In this document: positions 30,641 through 43,036 of the stretch, piece after piece | Layout of the letters: every line of letters starts with the position of its first letter | Numbering within the stretch: position 1 is the first letter of the stretch | NCBI GenBank assembly: GCA_026122225.1 | Contig: JANEZZ010001564.1 | Location: forward strand, 124,001 to 188,000 | Reading direction: 5' to 3' | DNA from: Heloderma charlesbogerti | Lineage: Eukaryota > Chordata > Lepidosauria > Squamata > Helodermatidae | DNA: 64,000 bases | The notes under the pieces: generated by a model | Seen by the model: only the letters and a program-made list of their open reading frames with translations | Databases searched by the model: none | What the model was told of the DNA's origin: nothing | Position numbers and translations under genes: made by a program

Positions 30641-33600
30641 AAAGTGCTTTTGAAGCTCCCAAAGTGATTTGCCATGGTGGGCTGGGGGTGCTGGGCTACA
30701 TTAAGAGCACAAGGCTCTTGTTTCGGCACAAAACTCTTGGTCAAATTACACATACGTAGCATGCAGCTGTGTATGGGTTTTTCTTCTGCTCAAAAGTAAG
30801 TGTGGGCACCCTTGATCTGGACCACAGCACGCAGGGAGGAGGGGTTTAGTCCTTTCCTCCCCAACCACTGGTCACCTAAAAAATGCCCCCCCTGTGTGGC
30901 AGTGGGATACCAGCCTATGGGTGTGGTATCAATGTTTCCCTATTCTGGAATGTACTCATTTCTAGGGAAAACAGAATATATGGAAGAGGCCTTAAACTGA
31001 GCTCAGGATCACAGAAATGTTTCTCTTTCTTCAAATCCTTCCTCAACATTCACAATTTCTGTGAATTGTCTTTGTCTTAACCATGCCCACTTGGAATTAA
31101 ATATGCCGTACATTTGTCTCTTGTTACCTTTCCCCACTCCTCTGTTTTTTTCTGTTGTATGTTAATTTGGCCTCTCCATTCCCACTGCTATCCCCCAAAC
31201 TGTTGAAATGTAGATTAAAAGCTCTGTAGGGCAGAAATATCTCTTTTGGGATATGGTACCATTATGTCACCTTTTCCTAAATGTAGCAGTTATGCAGTGA
31301 AGCCACAATGAGCTGATATTTCCAGGAGATGTTGATGTGGTCTTGTGAATCCTCTGAGGTTGTGGATAAGCCTGTACTGGGAAATAGTAAAAATGTGACT
31401 TGAACAAGGAGTTTCAATTTCAACATAGAACAAAATGTTCACAGGACTGAAGCTGAATAAGTGTGGGTCAAACTAGGCATTCATTCAGTTGTGTGGTTAG
31501 CAACCATGTCTGGCTTTTTAAAAAAATGTAACACTAGGCTCTCCCCCCTCTGATTTTCATTGCAACAGAAGTCTGTGGGGAAAGGAGTTTAAATCCTTCA
31601 TTCTCCAACCACAATCTCATCAAAACTCCTCCCCCTGTGTAGCAATTAATATTAGGGGGGAAAGCCCCCTTTGGTGCTAATAGGAGCTTTTTTTCCAATT
31701 CTAATTGCAGTCGGGAGTGATTTTTATTTGGATTGTAGCTGGAAAGGGAAGGGTTAAATTTATCCTCTTGCACTCTTGAAAATCAGCCCCATGCCAGGTA
31801 TTTCTTTCTTTCTTCTTTTTTTAACCCGACATGGTTGCTAACCACACAATTAAATTAATGTCTAGTATGGCCCTGAATCTGTTCCCTCCAGGGCCAGTCC
31901 AAGGTTTTTTCCTGCCCTAGATGAATTAAAATATTGTTTCCTGCCCACCCACCTTATAGCACATTCAATGATCAAGATGAGGTGACTGGGATACTGTTTT
32001 CTCATTTTCATTTTAAATGCCTGCTATGTCTTTACCTCTTTTCCCCTTTATAATGTTATCGTTATGCCCTGGGTGGCCAGCGGAGATCAGAAGGCTCTCC
32101 TCTTAACTGTATCTCCCCCTGGAATGCAGAAGATATTATCCATCCAGTACATGATGAGCTGCTAAGCTCCCGGTGTGCATGTTCTCCAGAAGTGCAGGCA
32201 GTGGCTTTCTCTCCCAGGCATTTACATAGCTGAGGCCAGCATTCCAATAATTTTGGCAACCTGGGCAGTTGCCAAGTTTGTTTCTCCGGTTGCTCCAGCC
32301 CATGATCCTTCCTAAAAGCTCCACGTGGGCCCATCCTCTGAGACACTCTTCTTCTTTTTTATATAGTCATTCTTGGGTTAATTACAATGATCGGGACAGT
32401 GTTTTGGACCCCACAGACACCATCTCTCCCCACAAAGGGTTCTGTACAACCTTAGAGCCAAGATATTAAAAATCAATCTGTTCCTTCCTGCAACTGGGCC
32501 AAGAGGAATTAAATGAGGAACATAAGGCGAATGAAGCAAACTCATTCACAATCAGCCCTTTCTACATCATGAAGTCATATCCACACAGGAGAGGTCTCCG
32601 GACGAAGGGATCATATTTTCCTTTCTGGTGTGCATGTTGAAGAGAGAAAGAGAGAGAAGATAGAAATCCACCTCATGAATGTACAGACTTTCCCTGTGTG
32701 AGGTTAACAAGTTAGCCCATGCTGATCACTTTTGGCCAGGTATTAATCACGTAGCGAGGAAACAGAAGCACAAATATGACTGTGTGTGGTTTTTGAGAGA
32801 GAGGGTGGGCGGGAGAGTAGGGCGAACTTCTAAGCTTCAAAGAAGTATCCCAACCACTCGCTGTCTCACCCTTCTACTAACAACAGCAATAGGAGAGTTC
32901 TTGTCTGGTTAGCTGGCGATGTTTGTGAGGGATAGCTCATCAAAAGAGTAAACTGTTCCCCTTCACTTTGTTATGACAAGCTGGAAGCATGTCTGCCTTT
33001 GCAGGTCCGTGTGTCTGTGGATGTGTGATTTCGTGCCTTTGTTGTGGTGCGGCGGCTGGAATAGAATTACACAAAGAAAAAGGGGGAAAGAAGTTTAAAG
33101 TGCTGGGGTGGGGGGGGGGGAGAGAAGAAACAGAGAGAGGGAGAGATTGATTACTTTATGGTTCACTCAAGAAACCTGAAAGAGCTGAGGGCCCAGAAGA
33201 GGGTGCCACAGCTCACAGTCTGACATGCACCACAACACTGCCGTTATGATAAAGTAAGATCGCCCTATAAGGCAACTGTTTGATAGACTCTACGGCACTC
33301 ACTTTCTCTCTGCCTCTCCTCACAGCCCTCAAAACGGCACACTCCAGAGGGAAGCCGAAGTCTAGTAACTGAGTGTTAATTATGTCTGAGTGGATTCTAG
33401 AGAAAAAGAAAACCATACACTGTATCAGCAGAGAAATGGTTTCGCTCTGAGGAAACTAATGATGCTTTTATCAGGAACAATATAAAGATTGCTTTTTTAC
33501 TAGTGTGTGTCCCACAGGGTTTGGACTATGAGATATTTCTGTATCTGGCTTGAGGTTCCTCTGAGCTTTTACATAATCAAATCAATATAGCTATGATTCA

Positions 33601-34109
33601 CCCTCTGGCAAGAACTGCTCCTTGCAAGTTGCTGCCGCTTCTTTAGTGACTGAAGAGGAAATAAATAAATAAGGAGGAAAGAAACTTATTACAAATCCGT
33701 AAACATTGATTTGTTTGGGCTTAGATTTGTACTTTCTTTAATTGCCAGGGAGTGAGAAAGAAAAAGAAGATGCAGAGGAGGAGGAGAGGATATATGAGGC
33801 CATGGACACTGGCCGAGGCATGTGCTTAGCTATGAAGTGTGGGTGCTTGTGTGGGGAGGGATTAGGAGTCGATGGAATGGCATAAAGCAACCTGATGCAT
33901 TGTCCAGACATGTCAAAGACAAGGAAAAGCACATAGAAGCCATGGAGTAAGACTATTCCCTCCACCCCGCATACATATCGGATGGCCTTTGGGCCTGCAA
34001 CCGAAGCTTGCCAGAGAGCAGTCTTGAGTCTGCCCTGCTAAAGTCCACATCCCCGACTCAGCTTAGGTTCATGTAGATGTATTTGTGCCCCTTTTACTCT
34101 TGTCTCTGT
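30641..34109. other. Longest quiet stretch; no recognised gene or element
   Basis: About 3.5 kb with no clear LINE, SINE or paired inverted ends. A lone CAGGGCCAGTCC at 31,889 resembles one end of the CAGGGCCAGC family. A purine-rich area lies at 32,640-33,150 with a G run at 33,109. Conserved non-coding sequence is possible here but needs alignment. Confidence 0.45.
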
Positions 34110-34117
34110 CATCGTCC

Positions 34118-34881
34118 CAGTGCAGGCTTCAGGTTTTTGAGGGCCCTTGGGCAAGATACCTTCAGTGGGGCCCCTCCCTCAGTGAGTCTATCTATGAAAT
34201 GGGACTCTGCTCTTCTAATTTTTTAGAACTGTAAATATCCCACTGGGTGTATGGAAGACTTTGGATGTACTCAAAATGCTCTTTGGGTACTAGGCATTAT
34301 GGCCTTGCATGAACTGAGGCTAGTTTGGGATGGTTGTTGATTCCTTCCCTGGCCTATCTGCAGCTACCCATGCCACCTGTGAATCAATTCCAGAGGCAGT
34401 GCTGACTCCAGGCTTTTATTTTATTTATTTATTTACAATATGTGTAAATGTTTGTATATCGCTCCATATATAAAACAGATTTTAGGGCAGTGAACATAAA
34501 AGATAATATAGTAAAAGTATAAAAAGATTAAAACACCATATTAAAATTATGCTTTTTACAAAACATAATTTGGGCAAGACACCCTCCATGGGGCCCCTCC
34601 CTCTGTGAATTTACCTTCTCACCACCATTGTCACCAGCTGCTATTGCTTCTCATCCTCTCTCTCATCATTGCTACCACTTGCTTGCTTGACAGGCAGAGA
34701 GCCAGTGAGCAAGTAGGCAGCGGCATTTACTGCTCCTCCTTCTCACCACCACCTATGTCTGTCCCAGAGGGACAGGAGAAGCAAGGAGGTTGCCATGGTG
34801 AGGAGGATGAGCAAGTCCCGGGGCTGGCTTGTGGGTCCTTGGCAGGTGAGGTAACCGACCATACCCTTGATGCTGGCCCTG
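34118..34881. mobile_element. Large CAGGGCCAGC hAT-like repeat, copy 2 (complete)
   Basis: Left end CAGTGCAGGC, right end GATGCTGGCCCTG. Flanks CATCGTCC (34,110-34,117) and CATCCTCC (34,882-34,889) agree at 7 of 8, supporting hAT. An L2 tail (34,417-34,573) is inserted inside. The block TTGGGCAAGAYACC followed by GGGGCCCCTCCCTC appears twice (34,150 and 34,571), so the element contains an internal duplication. No transposase. Confidence 0.75.
34417..34573 (-). mobile_element. L2 LINE 3' tail inside a hAT-like repeat
   Basis: TTTATTTATTTATTTACAAT then TGTATATCGCTCCATATATA and a run of AAAA-rich spacers as in 24,257-24,400. Only the 3' end was inserted. Confidence 0.65.
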
Positions 34882-35311
34882 CATCCTCCCATTCCCTTTC
34901 TCTGTCGTTTCCACCTCTCGGTTGCAAGAGAACTCCTCAAGGCAGGGCCTTTTCTTTCCGTTTCTTTTCTTTCCGTTAACTCTATCAAGTGCCATATGCC
35001 TTGGTGGCACTGTATTCATAAAGAAACCATCATCCTGAGCGGGCTCCTGCACCTTCAAGAGAATGGGAGTCTGCCCAGTGCAGCTCTTCCCAGTGCAGTG
35101 CAAAAGTGGCAAGAGAATCAAAGTCTGCCTTCTATGCGACACTAGACCCAGCTCCATGGACACTTGCCCTGCATGCAAGATTCACTATGGAGTTTCCCCT
35201 GTTGGTCTTCTGTGGAGCCTCAGTGGTGGAGGGGTGCTGGAGGATGGTGAGAGAGGCTGAGAGCTATAGAGGACATAGGGTCTCTTGATTCAAGGGTTAT
35301 ATTCCTTAAGG

Positions 35312-36064
35312 CAGGGGTGGGGAACTTGCAGGCCGCAGGCTGCATGAAGCCCCCCTGTATTCCCCCGCCACTGAAATTGCTGCTGAAAGCCCCATTGATG
35401 CCAGAAGCCCCACCTCTGCTGCAAGCACCACCAAAACAGAGGCATTTTACCTCCTCTCCAAACCTTCTCTCCCCTTGAGCATTAATGTAGCGTTTCCCCA
35501 TCCGCACTTCCCTCCTCCCCGCCACTTGCCATGCAGAACTGCATCACTTATTCACATAAAAGCACATTTTCCTTGCAGCAGAAGGCACTGCCCCTGATCT
35601 TGTCTCCTCTCATCCTCTACTTTAACAGGAAACATGTGAGAGACACTCTGGTTAGCACTCCCACAGTTCTCTACAGCACAGGAGGGTGCTTTGTTGCTCT
35701 CCTGCACCATAGAGCTGGCTGGCAGTGATGTTGCTGCTGCTGCTGCTTTGAATGGCAGAAGAAAATCTCCAAAGTAAGTGCGAGGGTGGATGTGTGGGGA
35801 AGCAGAGGGAGGATCGAGGTTACAGAAATCAATGATGGCAAATAAAAGGCAAATAAATGGGAAAATAAGAAAATAAATCATAGAACATAAAAGGTGAAAT
35901 TAAGTGAATAAAAAGGGAAATATTAATTAGAAAGACCATATGAATAACATTGGAAAAGTATGTGCATGTATGTATGTGTGCATGTATGCATGTGGCTGCA
36001 ACTCCTAGCCACCCACACCCAACACCTCATTTGGCCCTGGGGCCATGCAGGTTGCCCGCTCCTT
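35312..36064. mobile_element. hAT-like element, about 750 bp
   Basis: Left end CAGGGGTGGGGAACTTGCAG, right end CATGCAGGTTGCCCGCTC. Flanks CCTTAAGG (35,304-35,311) and CCTTATGG (36,065-36,072) agree at 7 of 8. Interior is non-coding, with GCTGCTGCTGCT near 35,735 and GTATGTATGTG near 35,965. Confidence 0.7.
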
Positions 36065-36072
36065 CCTTATGG

Positions 36073-37122
36073 CCTGACATCTCTCTCCAAGGACCTGCTT
36101 GTACTTTCCCCCTAAATGATGCTTAGAGAGAGGATGCTTAACCCTGATCCTTACCTCTTAGGTCTTTTCCTTTTTTTATCTCCTCATCATCCTTTTCCTT
36201 CATCTCCCCACCATCTCAACCAGTTTCTTATTGCTCCAAATGAATTTTCTCCTGCTTTTTCTCTGGCAGATCATCTCCCCGTCCATCCGTCCCTTCTCAC
36301 ACCTCCATTCAACCTCTTTACTCCAACCCCATTTTTGTAGCTGCTGGTACAGAAATTGAACTTGTACAGCATGCTCTGTATAAATGACATCTCTAAGGAT
36401 GTTGTTGTCTTATTTTCCCCTGGGGTGACACTTCTGTCATGCTTGAAAAGAGAAAGAGAGACAGCAAAACAGTCACAGTCTTTAATTTGAACAAAAGTTC
36501 CATTCCTCACCACCACCAAAAAGAGAAAAAAAGAGATTCTCCCCCACCCCCTTTGCAAGATTTGCAGTTTCCTGTCTTTAAAGAAATTTGGAGTAGCTGT
36601 AATTGCTATGGCAGAGGGGCTATGACACATAATTTTACCTGCAAGCATAATATACCTGTTAATGCCCTAATGCTTCAGTTTATCCAGAAGTAAATTGGGA
36701 TTAATAATCTTTACCTCCTGTGAATGAATACAGTGAGGTTTAATTAATGTTTGCAAGGCACATGAAGATCCTTTGATGGAAGGTGCTTAAAAACTGCTAA
36801 GTAAGTACAATGATCCCTGAGGCTTTATGATGATAAAGGAGAGAGAGAAAGAGAGGGAGAGACCACAGTTTGCAGTGGCTTTTTTGCCTTCTCTTTCTAA
36901 TCCTTCTTTCATGTTTTGGTTATAAAACACAACCATTGGAAGACCCTTTGCCCCCCCCCCCCCCGATCAGTAGTGGTGGAGCTGATGGCTCGGCGCCGTC
37001 GTGTTTTGTGTACGCGGATCAACTGACAGAACTCTCCAAGCATAGCCAGCCACATAATCCCAGATGGAAAACTGATTTTCTCCCCATTTGGGGCAAACTG
37101 CAGACACTAATAACAATACAAA
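36073..37122. other. No recognised gene; C run
   Basis: Pyrimidine-rich, with a C run at 36,951-36,964. Nothing identifiable. Confidence 0.5.
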
Positions 37123-37130
37123 CACTATGG

Positions 37131-37484
37131 CAGGGCGTGCAGAACCTCAGGCCCTCCAGGGGTCCTAATTTGGCTCTCTGGGTCTCCCTAGGAGACCATG
37201 CCTTTCTAGCCCTACCCCCTTTTCCCCAATCACCTATTCCTTGGTGGTTTCTCAGCTTTTGTGCAGTTTCCACCCCACTCAGTCGAAAAGGCTGAAATGC
37301 CTCTCCTAAGGGTTAGTTCCTGGAAGTAAGTGCTTTGAGCTAAATATGCTGGTATTTGGGGTGTATTTGGTTTTTTTGCCCTGCCCCTTTTGCCTTTGCC
37401 ACCACCCACTACTGGAATGTGGCCCCTAAGAGCTTCTCCAAAATGAAGTCCAGCCCTCAGGCTGAAAGGACGTCTACACCCCTG
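37131..37484. mobile_element. Non-autonomous hAT element, 354 bp
   Basis: Ends CAGGGCGTGCAGAACC and GACGTCTACACCCCTG. Flanks CACTATGG (37,123-37,130) and CACGATGG (37,485-37,492) agree at 7 of 8. Homologous along its length to 43,649-43,997 and, in reverse, to 60,370-60,601. Confidence 0.8.
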
Positions 37485-37649
37485 CACGATGGGTTTCATT
37501 CCTCCCATGGGAGTAGCCCCTGAGCAGAGTGTCACTGGGGCTGTAATTTTCACTGGAAGATGGGGAGGTGAGCTTTGCTTTTTCTCCCCTCCTTCTGCAG
37601 TTCCCAGCATTGCCTCTCACACTGTCCTAAAACCCTCCAGAGCAGAGAG

Positions 37650-37692
37650 CTTTGGCTATTGGGCAGCACAGAAATGTAAATAAGTAAATAAA
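37650..37692 (+). mobile_element. L2-type LINE extreme 3' end
   Basis: TATTGGGCAGCACAGAAATG then TAAATAAGTAAATAAAT, the usual last bases of an L2 copy in plus direction. Confidence 0.5.
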
Positions 37693-37903
37693 TGGAGGAT
37701 TGCTGGAGGATGGAAAAATTAACAAAACTCACCTCCCTCTTTCTACCAGCAAGATTTCCCTACTGGATTGGAAATCTCCCACGGATGGAAAGAGCCTTTC
37801 CGTCCATGGGAGGCTTATGCTAGATCCAATGTATTAAAGCACTATAATGAAAAATGGAATTCACTGGATTAATTCTAAAAAACGGCCAGTTGGACTTGGT
37901 GGG

Positions 37904-38341
37904 CCTGTTCAGACATCACACTAAGCCATGGTGGCTTGGCGTGTGAGGGGCTATGTGGGTTAAAAAGCACATTCCATCTGGTTACTAAGCCACCCCTGGT
38001 AACCATCCCCTGCAAAACGGTTAAGGACCCACAGGGAGGCTTACCACGTCATCTGTTGGGCTCCCCGGTGGTTAAAATGGGCTCCGGAGGATTCCAGGCC
38101 ACAACCATAGAGTCCACCAGCTAGAGCATCCGCTTTGGCAGGTGACTCTGTAGCCATCATGGACTTTCTCTATGGCCATGCAGCCCTTCTGGGCGATGAA
38201 GCGGCCGCCGGGAACCCGTTTGTGCCGCAGAGGACATCGGGATGCATCCTAACCACTTAGGTCAGCTCACCCGGTAACTGCAGAGCGGGGAGGTAGGGGA
38301 ACCATGTAGTGTTACGTGGTCCCTGGTCATCTGACAGGCCT
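37904..38341. mobile_element. Inverted-repeat element (TTCAGACATNA family), copy 1
   Basis: Left GCCTGTTCAGACATCACACT, right GTCATCTGACAGGCCT are inverted. It shares AAGCCATGGTGG-type blocks with 55,888-56,333. No clear target duplication. Confidence 0.55.
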
Positions 38342-38529
38342 GTTTCTAGTGGTTTCACTAACCTTCCCCCTCCGTAGTTCCCCTAACCACTCTCCTCCCA
38401 TGTGCATGTAAATAGGCCCAGGATAATTCATGTTCGATGGGCTCAAAGTCCACTTTGGTCATAGGCTCACCCAATCGAGGATAGTTAAATACCCCAAAGT
38501 CACTGATTCTCACTTCAATTCAAATGTTT

Positions 38530-38640
38530 TATGCTGTTGCTTTACTTAATTTTTTTTTAAAAAAAACGTTATCTTGTAAAGTGCCTCGAGGAGGCTTGGC
38601 CTCCTCAAAAGAGGATAGAACTTAAATAAATAAATAAAAC
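38530..38640 (+). mobile_element. LINE 3' tail, plus strand
   Basis: GTAAAGTGCCTCGAGGAGGC and GATAGAACTTAAATAAATAA resemble the hairpin-plus-tail end of L2-like elements. Contains a small inverted pair GAGGAGGC / GCCTCCTC. Confidence 0.5.
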
Positions 38641-39124
38641 AGTCAATTTTACTACCTCTGAAAGGGCAGTAAAATTTGTAATAGTTTTGCTTTGTTTTTA
38701 GGATGATACTTATTTCAGTTTCTGGCCTGCAAAGGGTTAAAGCCTCCTACACCCTATACCAGGGTCCCAATCCAGATTGCTCCCCCTCCACAGCCCCCAC
38801 ACTGGCTATTCGTGAAAATTTTGCACCGAAGGGCAAACCACACGATTATGGAACATGTCGTTTGGCCCTAAGATTGGCTTTCTATATTCCCTTTCTGTCT
38901 TTACTTGCTGAACAGCCATTAAACGCAGGGCTGAACTACACGCTACCTGAAATGCATAGCTGATCCTAACTTTTCTTTTACTTCAGTGTAAGCACACGAG
39001 GCCCCAATCCAAATCTGGGCAGCTGCTTTCCCTCTCTACATTTGCCCCTGCTGTGCAGTGGCGAAAGAAAGAAAAACTCCATTGGCACATTTAACTTGTA
39101 GTTTAGAAGGGTACACTTAAATGA
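38641..39124. other. No recognised gene or element
   Basis: Unique-looking; nothing identifiable. Confidence 0.45.
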
Positions 39125-39132
39125 TTGTAGGG

Positions 39133-39263
39133 CAGCCTTACCCAACCGGGCCAGATGTTTTGGACTTCAGCTCCCACTAGCTCCAGCCAGCACAGCCAAT
39201 GGTCATGAATGCTGGGAGTTGGTAGTGCGAAACATCTCGAAGGCACCGCATTGAGGAAGGCTG
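39133..39263. mobile_element. Short hAT-like element, 131 bp
   Basis: Ends CAGCCTTACCCAACC and TTGAGGAAGGCTG. Flanks TTGTAGGG (39,125-39,132) and TTGGAGGG (39,264-39,271) agree at 7 of 8. Middle blocks CAGATGTTTTGGACT and CTGGGAGTTGGTAG are reverse-related. Confidence 0.82.
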
Positions 39264-39271
39264 TTGGAGGG

Positions 39272-40400
39272 TGTTCCCCCACAATGAGGTGGAATACAAG
39301 CATCTTGTTTTCAGTGCAATATGTCTGATATAGGGACACTGCATTTTTAGAGCAGTCAACGCACAGTGTCTTAGAATGTGAACATTACGATTTCTCTCTC
39401 CCTTAGATTGTTCAGTCATTGCTACTGTGATTGCTGTGCGGAGTGTGGCTGTTCAAAAAGCATTCCCATTTACTTCAACCTTCACTACCACCAATATTTT
39501 GGGTATTTTCCTCCCCCACCCTGGCATTTTTTCTTTCTTTCAAAGAATGAGCTTGTTGGGCCTATATGTTTAGTAAATGTAATTAGTCACAGTGATGTCT
39601 GTGAAGTTTCTTTAGCTTTTTATTGAGTAAAAGATTGAAATATATAACAACTGGTAAGGCAGAACTGATGAAGAATGAAAACACACATTTCTTATGAAGT
39701 TAATAAGGTGCACAGCCTGACCACGTCTCACTATAAGCCAAAGGATCATGTGAAACAGCAAGCATTTCAAAACAAATCAAGTTTTCTCCCCAGCGGTATT
39801 TTCCTTTGTTTTTGAGATTAAAAGGGAAATCTATAATGTGCATGCTTGAAAAACAAGCATACAAAGGCTACATGCTTCAGAAAGGTTCCAATCCATAACT
39901 CACAGGGCTAGATTATCCATTATGCTAGATATACTATAGCACAAGGCCTTGGACAAATTGGATGCCCTTGTAATTATGTAATTAAGAGCTTTAGAATGGG
40001 GAGGATGTACTTACAAAAGGGCTCCTTTTAAAATTCCCTACACCTAGGAACACATGGTCATAACTCTCATTACAGTGTTCCCAGATGTAGGGAAATTATA
40101 CAGCTAACAAAGACAGCATGAAGTGGACTTCTTGGCAGGGCCTTAGACAGAGTGAGGCTACTGGCCCACCTGGAACACTGATTCACCCCACCCAAGTGGT
40201 TTAAAAAAAACACCCACAACCACCAGGCTTTTAAACATGTGAGTGGCACCTTCCCATTAAAGAGTGATGTTTATTTTTTAGAATAAGAAAATGCCCATCT
40301 CTGCTCATTCAAAATTCTCCAGAACCACTATCACATGGCTAAGAGACCTGGAGCTGGAGCAAAAACCATGACTGTGAGCATGACAGGGTACTTAAGGGGG
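39272..40400. other. No recognised gene or element
   Basis: AT-rich unique-looking sequence. Confidence 0.5.
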
Positions 40401-40406
40401 TGAGGC

Positions 40407-40540
40407 AGGGATGGGGAACATGTGGCCAGATGATGACTTGCAATTCCTATTAACCCTTCTCACTGGCTATTCTGGCTAAGGCTGTTGGGAATTGCAGTCC
40501 ACCAACATCTAAAGGTCCACATACTCCCCACCTGTGCAGT
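40407..40540. mobile_element. Short hAT-like element (GGGGTGGGCAACTT family)
   Basis: GCAGGGATGGGGAACATGTG at left and GGTCCACATACTCCCCACCTG at right with TTGGGAATTGCAGTCC in the middle. No clear duplication; diverged. Confidence 0.6.
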
Positions 40541-40856
40541 AAGGGGTACCATAAGGAAGTTGTTACTTATTTATCGAAGTTGTAGGTAAATGCTTCTGAA
40601 CTACTCTTATTAAACTCATACACTCCTGGCACCGATATGCTTCTGGCACCAACAATTCACAGCCACTAAGGGCCAAGCAGCAACACAACTGGGAACAGAC
40701 GTCCTGATGTTGTATTTGTACTTAAAGCAACTTTGGGGTGCTCCAGATTCAATTGGAGCAGCAGTGCTGGCAAAGGCTGTATTTAACCCTTTCCTCCCAT
40801 TTCATTTTCTCACTCTAACTATCCTCCCCATAACTGCTCTTAACCCTTTAGGGTAG

Positions 40857-40928
40857 GGCAGTCTTCGTCAACCTGGTGCCCTCCAGATATTTTGGGCTTC
40901 GTCTCCCATCAACTCCAGCCAGCATCAG
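40857..40928. mobile_element. Short hAT-like element, left half only
   Basis: CAACCTGGTGCCCTCCAGAT then TTCGTCTCCCATCAACTCC; the right half is replaced by an L2 tail at 40,929. Confidence 0.6.
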
Positions 40929-41100
40929 CTTTGTTTGTTTGTTTATACATTTATGAGTTGCCCAAATAGGACTACCAAGGTGACTTACAATGTAAACTTA
41001 AAACAACTTAAAACTTTAACAATGAATTAACACTTTAAAAACAAATTTAAAACTTTAAAACACCAGCAGAATTAAGAACAGGAGAAAATCTTAAAAACAA
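40929..41100 (-). mobile_element. L2 LINE 3' tail
   Basis: TTTGTTTGTTTGTTTATACA (tail repeat), ATGAGTTGCCCAAATAGG and repeated TTAAAAC spacers, as in other minus-strand L2 ends here. Confidence 0.65.
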
Positions 41101-41544
41101 AGTGCGGAGCCAATACATTTAACATTCCTTTAATATCCTCTTTGTCTTTTAATTTGGACCCAACACCTCCCTTCCCAGTTGAATGACATCCCAGTTCATA
41201 ACCCAAGTAAACCAATGTACTTAGATTAAACCAGGATAATCCTGTGGTAAATCAAAAAATTTATATTTGTGTATATCAAATTACTTTGTCCCAGTTGGGT
41301 TGTGGGTCAAGCTAAAAAACAAAACAAAAAACAGCTTCAAAAACTCAGACTGAGAATTTCATATTGCAAAGGAAGACTGAATCCTGCATATTACCTCTAT
41401 GTACACAAAATGCCTCTTGGGATTACCCTCCCAAATTGTGTGCATAGAAGAATAGCCACATGTTATATGATCTTTCCCACATACATACAAGATAATGAAA
41501 TCTAACCAAGATGATAGCTTCTTGATGCATATACTGCACCAGGT
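41101..41544. other. No recognised gene or element
   Basis: AT-rich; nothing identifiable. Confidence 0.45.
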
Positions 41545-41710
41545 TATTCATTTATTAGTTAGTTAGTTAGTTAATTAATTAATTAATTTCTATGGTATCC
41601 AAGAGCCAAAGCTCTCTGGGTAGTTCCCAAAATGTAAAAGCATGGAATACAATAATATAATAAAACAAAATAAAAAAATCTTCAAAAGTCTAAAACAGAA
41701 TAAAACCAGG
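41545..41710 (-). mobile_element. L2 LINE 3' tail with TTAG/TTAA repeat
   Basis: TTAGTTAGTTAGTTAATTAA repeat then TATCCAAGAGCCAAAGC and TCTCTGGGTAGTTCCCAAAA. The AAAACAAAAT-type spacer follows. Confidence 0.65.
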
Positions 41711-41841
41711 AAAAAAAAGTTGCCAACCACAGAGTGGCAATACCCTTCGTTGGTGCTCCAATGTCTCTTCACTTTATCTTTCCAAACAAAACTCTTCCGA
41801 CACTAATGGCACTCATAAGGTATCTGTCACCCATGAGATCA

Positions 41842-42283
41842 TATAGAATCATAGAATAGTAGGGTTGGAAGGGGCCTACAAGGCCATCGAGGCCAACCCC
41901 CTGCTCAATGCAGGAATCCAAGTCAGAGCATCACTGACAAATGGCTGTCCAGCCTCGTCTTGAAGGCCTCCAGTGTGGGAGAGCCCACCACCTCCCCAGG
42001 TCATTGGTTCCATTGTCGTATTGCTCTGACACTCAGGAAGTTTTTCCTGATGTTCAGCCGGAATCTGGCTTCCTGTAACTTGAGCCCATTATTCCATGTC
42101 CTGCACTCTGGAATGATCGAGAAGAGATGCTGGCCTTCTTCTCTGTGACAACCTTTCAAGTACTTGAAGAGTGCTATCATATCTCCCCTCAGTCTTCTCT
42201 TCTCAAGGCTAAACATGCCCAGTTCTTTCAGTCTCTCTTTGTTTCCAGTCCCCTGATCATCTTTGTTGCCCTCCTCTGAACCC
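41842..42283 (-). mobile_element. CR1 LINE, 5'-truncated
   Basis: Tail TATAGAATCATAGAATAG, then very close to 11,386-11,830 over more than 400 bp. Encodes [17 protein letters not shown] and AIRQWNQ-type C-terminal blocks. It stops at GAACCC (42,283). A 10-base gap relative to 11,386-11,830 lies near 42,238 and shifts the frame. Confidence 0.88.
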
Positions 42284-42340
42284 TGATGGAAGTTCTGATG
42301 GAAGGGCAATGTATCCCCGATATGTTACACACATTTGTTT

Positions 42341-42469
42341 CAGCCTTTCCCAACCCCCCAGATGTTTTGAACTACAACTCCCATCATCCCTGACCATTGG
42401 CCATGCTATCTGGGGCTGATGGGGGTTGTAGTCCAAAACATATGGAGAGCACCAGCTTGCAGAAGGTTG
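42341..42469. mobile_element. Short hAT-like element, 129 bp
   Basis: Flanks ATTTGTTT (42,333-42,340) and CTTTGTTC (42,470-42,477) agree at 6 of 8. Centre CTACAACTCCCATCATCCC faces GATGGGGGTTGTAGTCC. Confidence 0.75.
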
Positions 42470-42882
42470 CTTTGTTCGTGTTATAGAAATGAACATTTCA
42501 CCACCCATTGGGCCTGGTTTGTGGTAAAATTATTTTTGCTGCTTGGGAGGATGGCCAGCATATGGATCCAAATCAAGTTATCATTTGCTAAATAATAGTC
42601 CATATGCCTACCCTATGGCTCTGTGTAAAGAAGCACACTGAAGAGTTATGTGAGTATTCAAGGAAACATTTATTCTCACTCTGTTTCCTCACATGCACGG
42701 ACAAATCAGAGAATATACTTTTAAAAAAATCTAATAATACTTACTAGAGGCTTTAAACTCCTTGGGGGTAGATAGATACAAGCAAGTAAACCAGCAGAAG
42801 GAAAGCAAGACAGTTTTTTTTTTTTTTAAGATAAAAATTCCCATAGGAAAGAAATGAAACTCACCCTTCCAACCTCTGAAAT

Positions 42883-42884
42883 GA

Positions 42885-42916
<32 letters not shown>

Positions 42917-42919
42917 AAA
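42883..42919. repeat. (GAAA)n microsatellite
   Basis: About nine GAAA units. Confidence 0.95.
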
Positions 42920-43004
42920 CAATCCCAGTGAAATAGTTGTGTTTGCCTAGAAATGAGTCCACAAGCTAAAAGCATATGGCACTGATGCTGGAATTATTTT
43001 CTAA

Positions 43005-43009
<5 letters not shown>

Positions 43010-43036
<27 letters not shown>
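43010..43036. repeat. (GT)n microsatellite
   Basis: About thirteen GT units. Confidence 0.95.

Noticed and set aside
34605..34979. A 124-codon plus-strand frame
   Set aside because: It is inside the large hAT-like repeat and is not kept open in its sister copies at 30,098 and 49,858.
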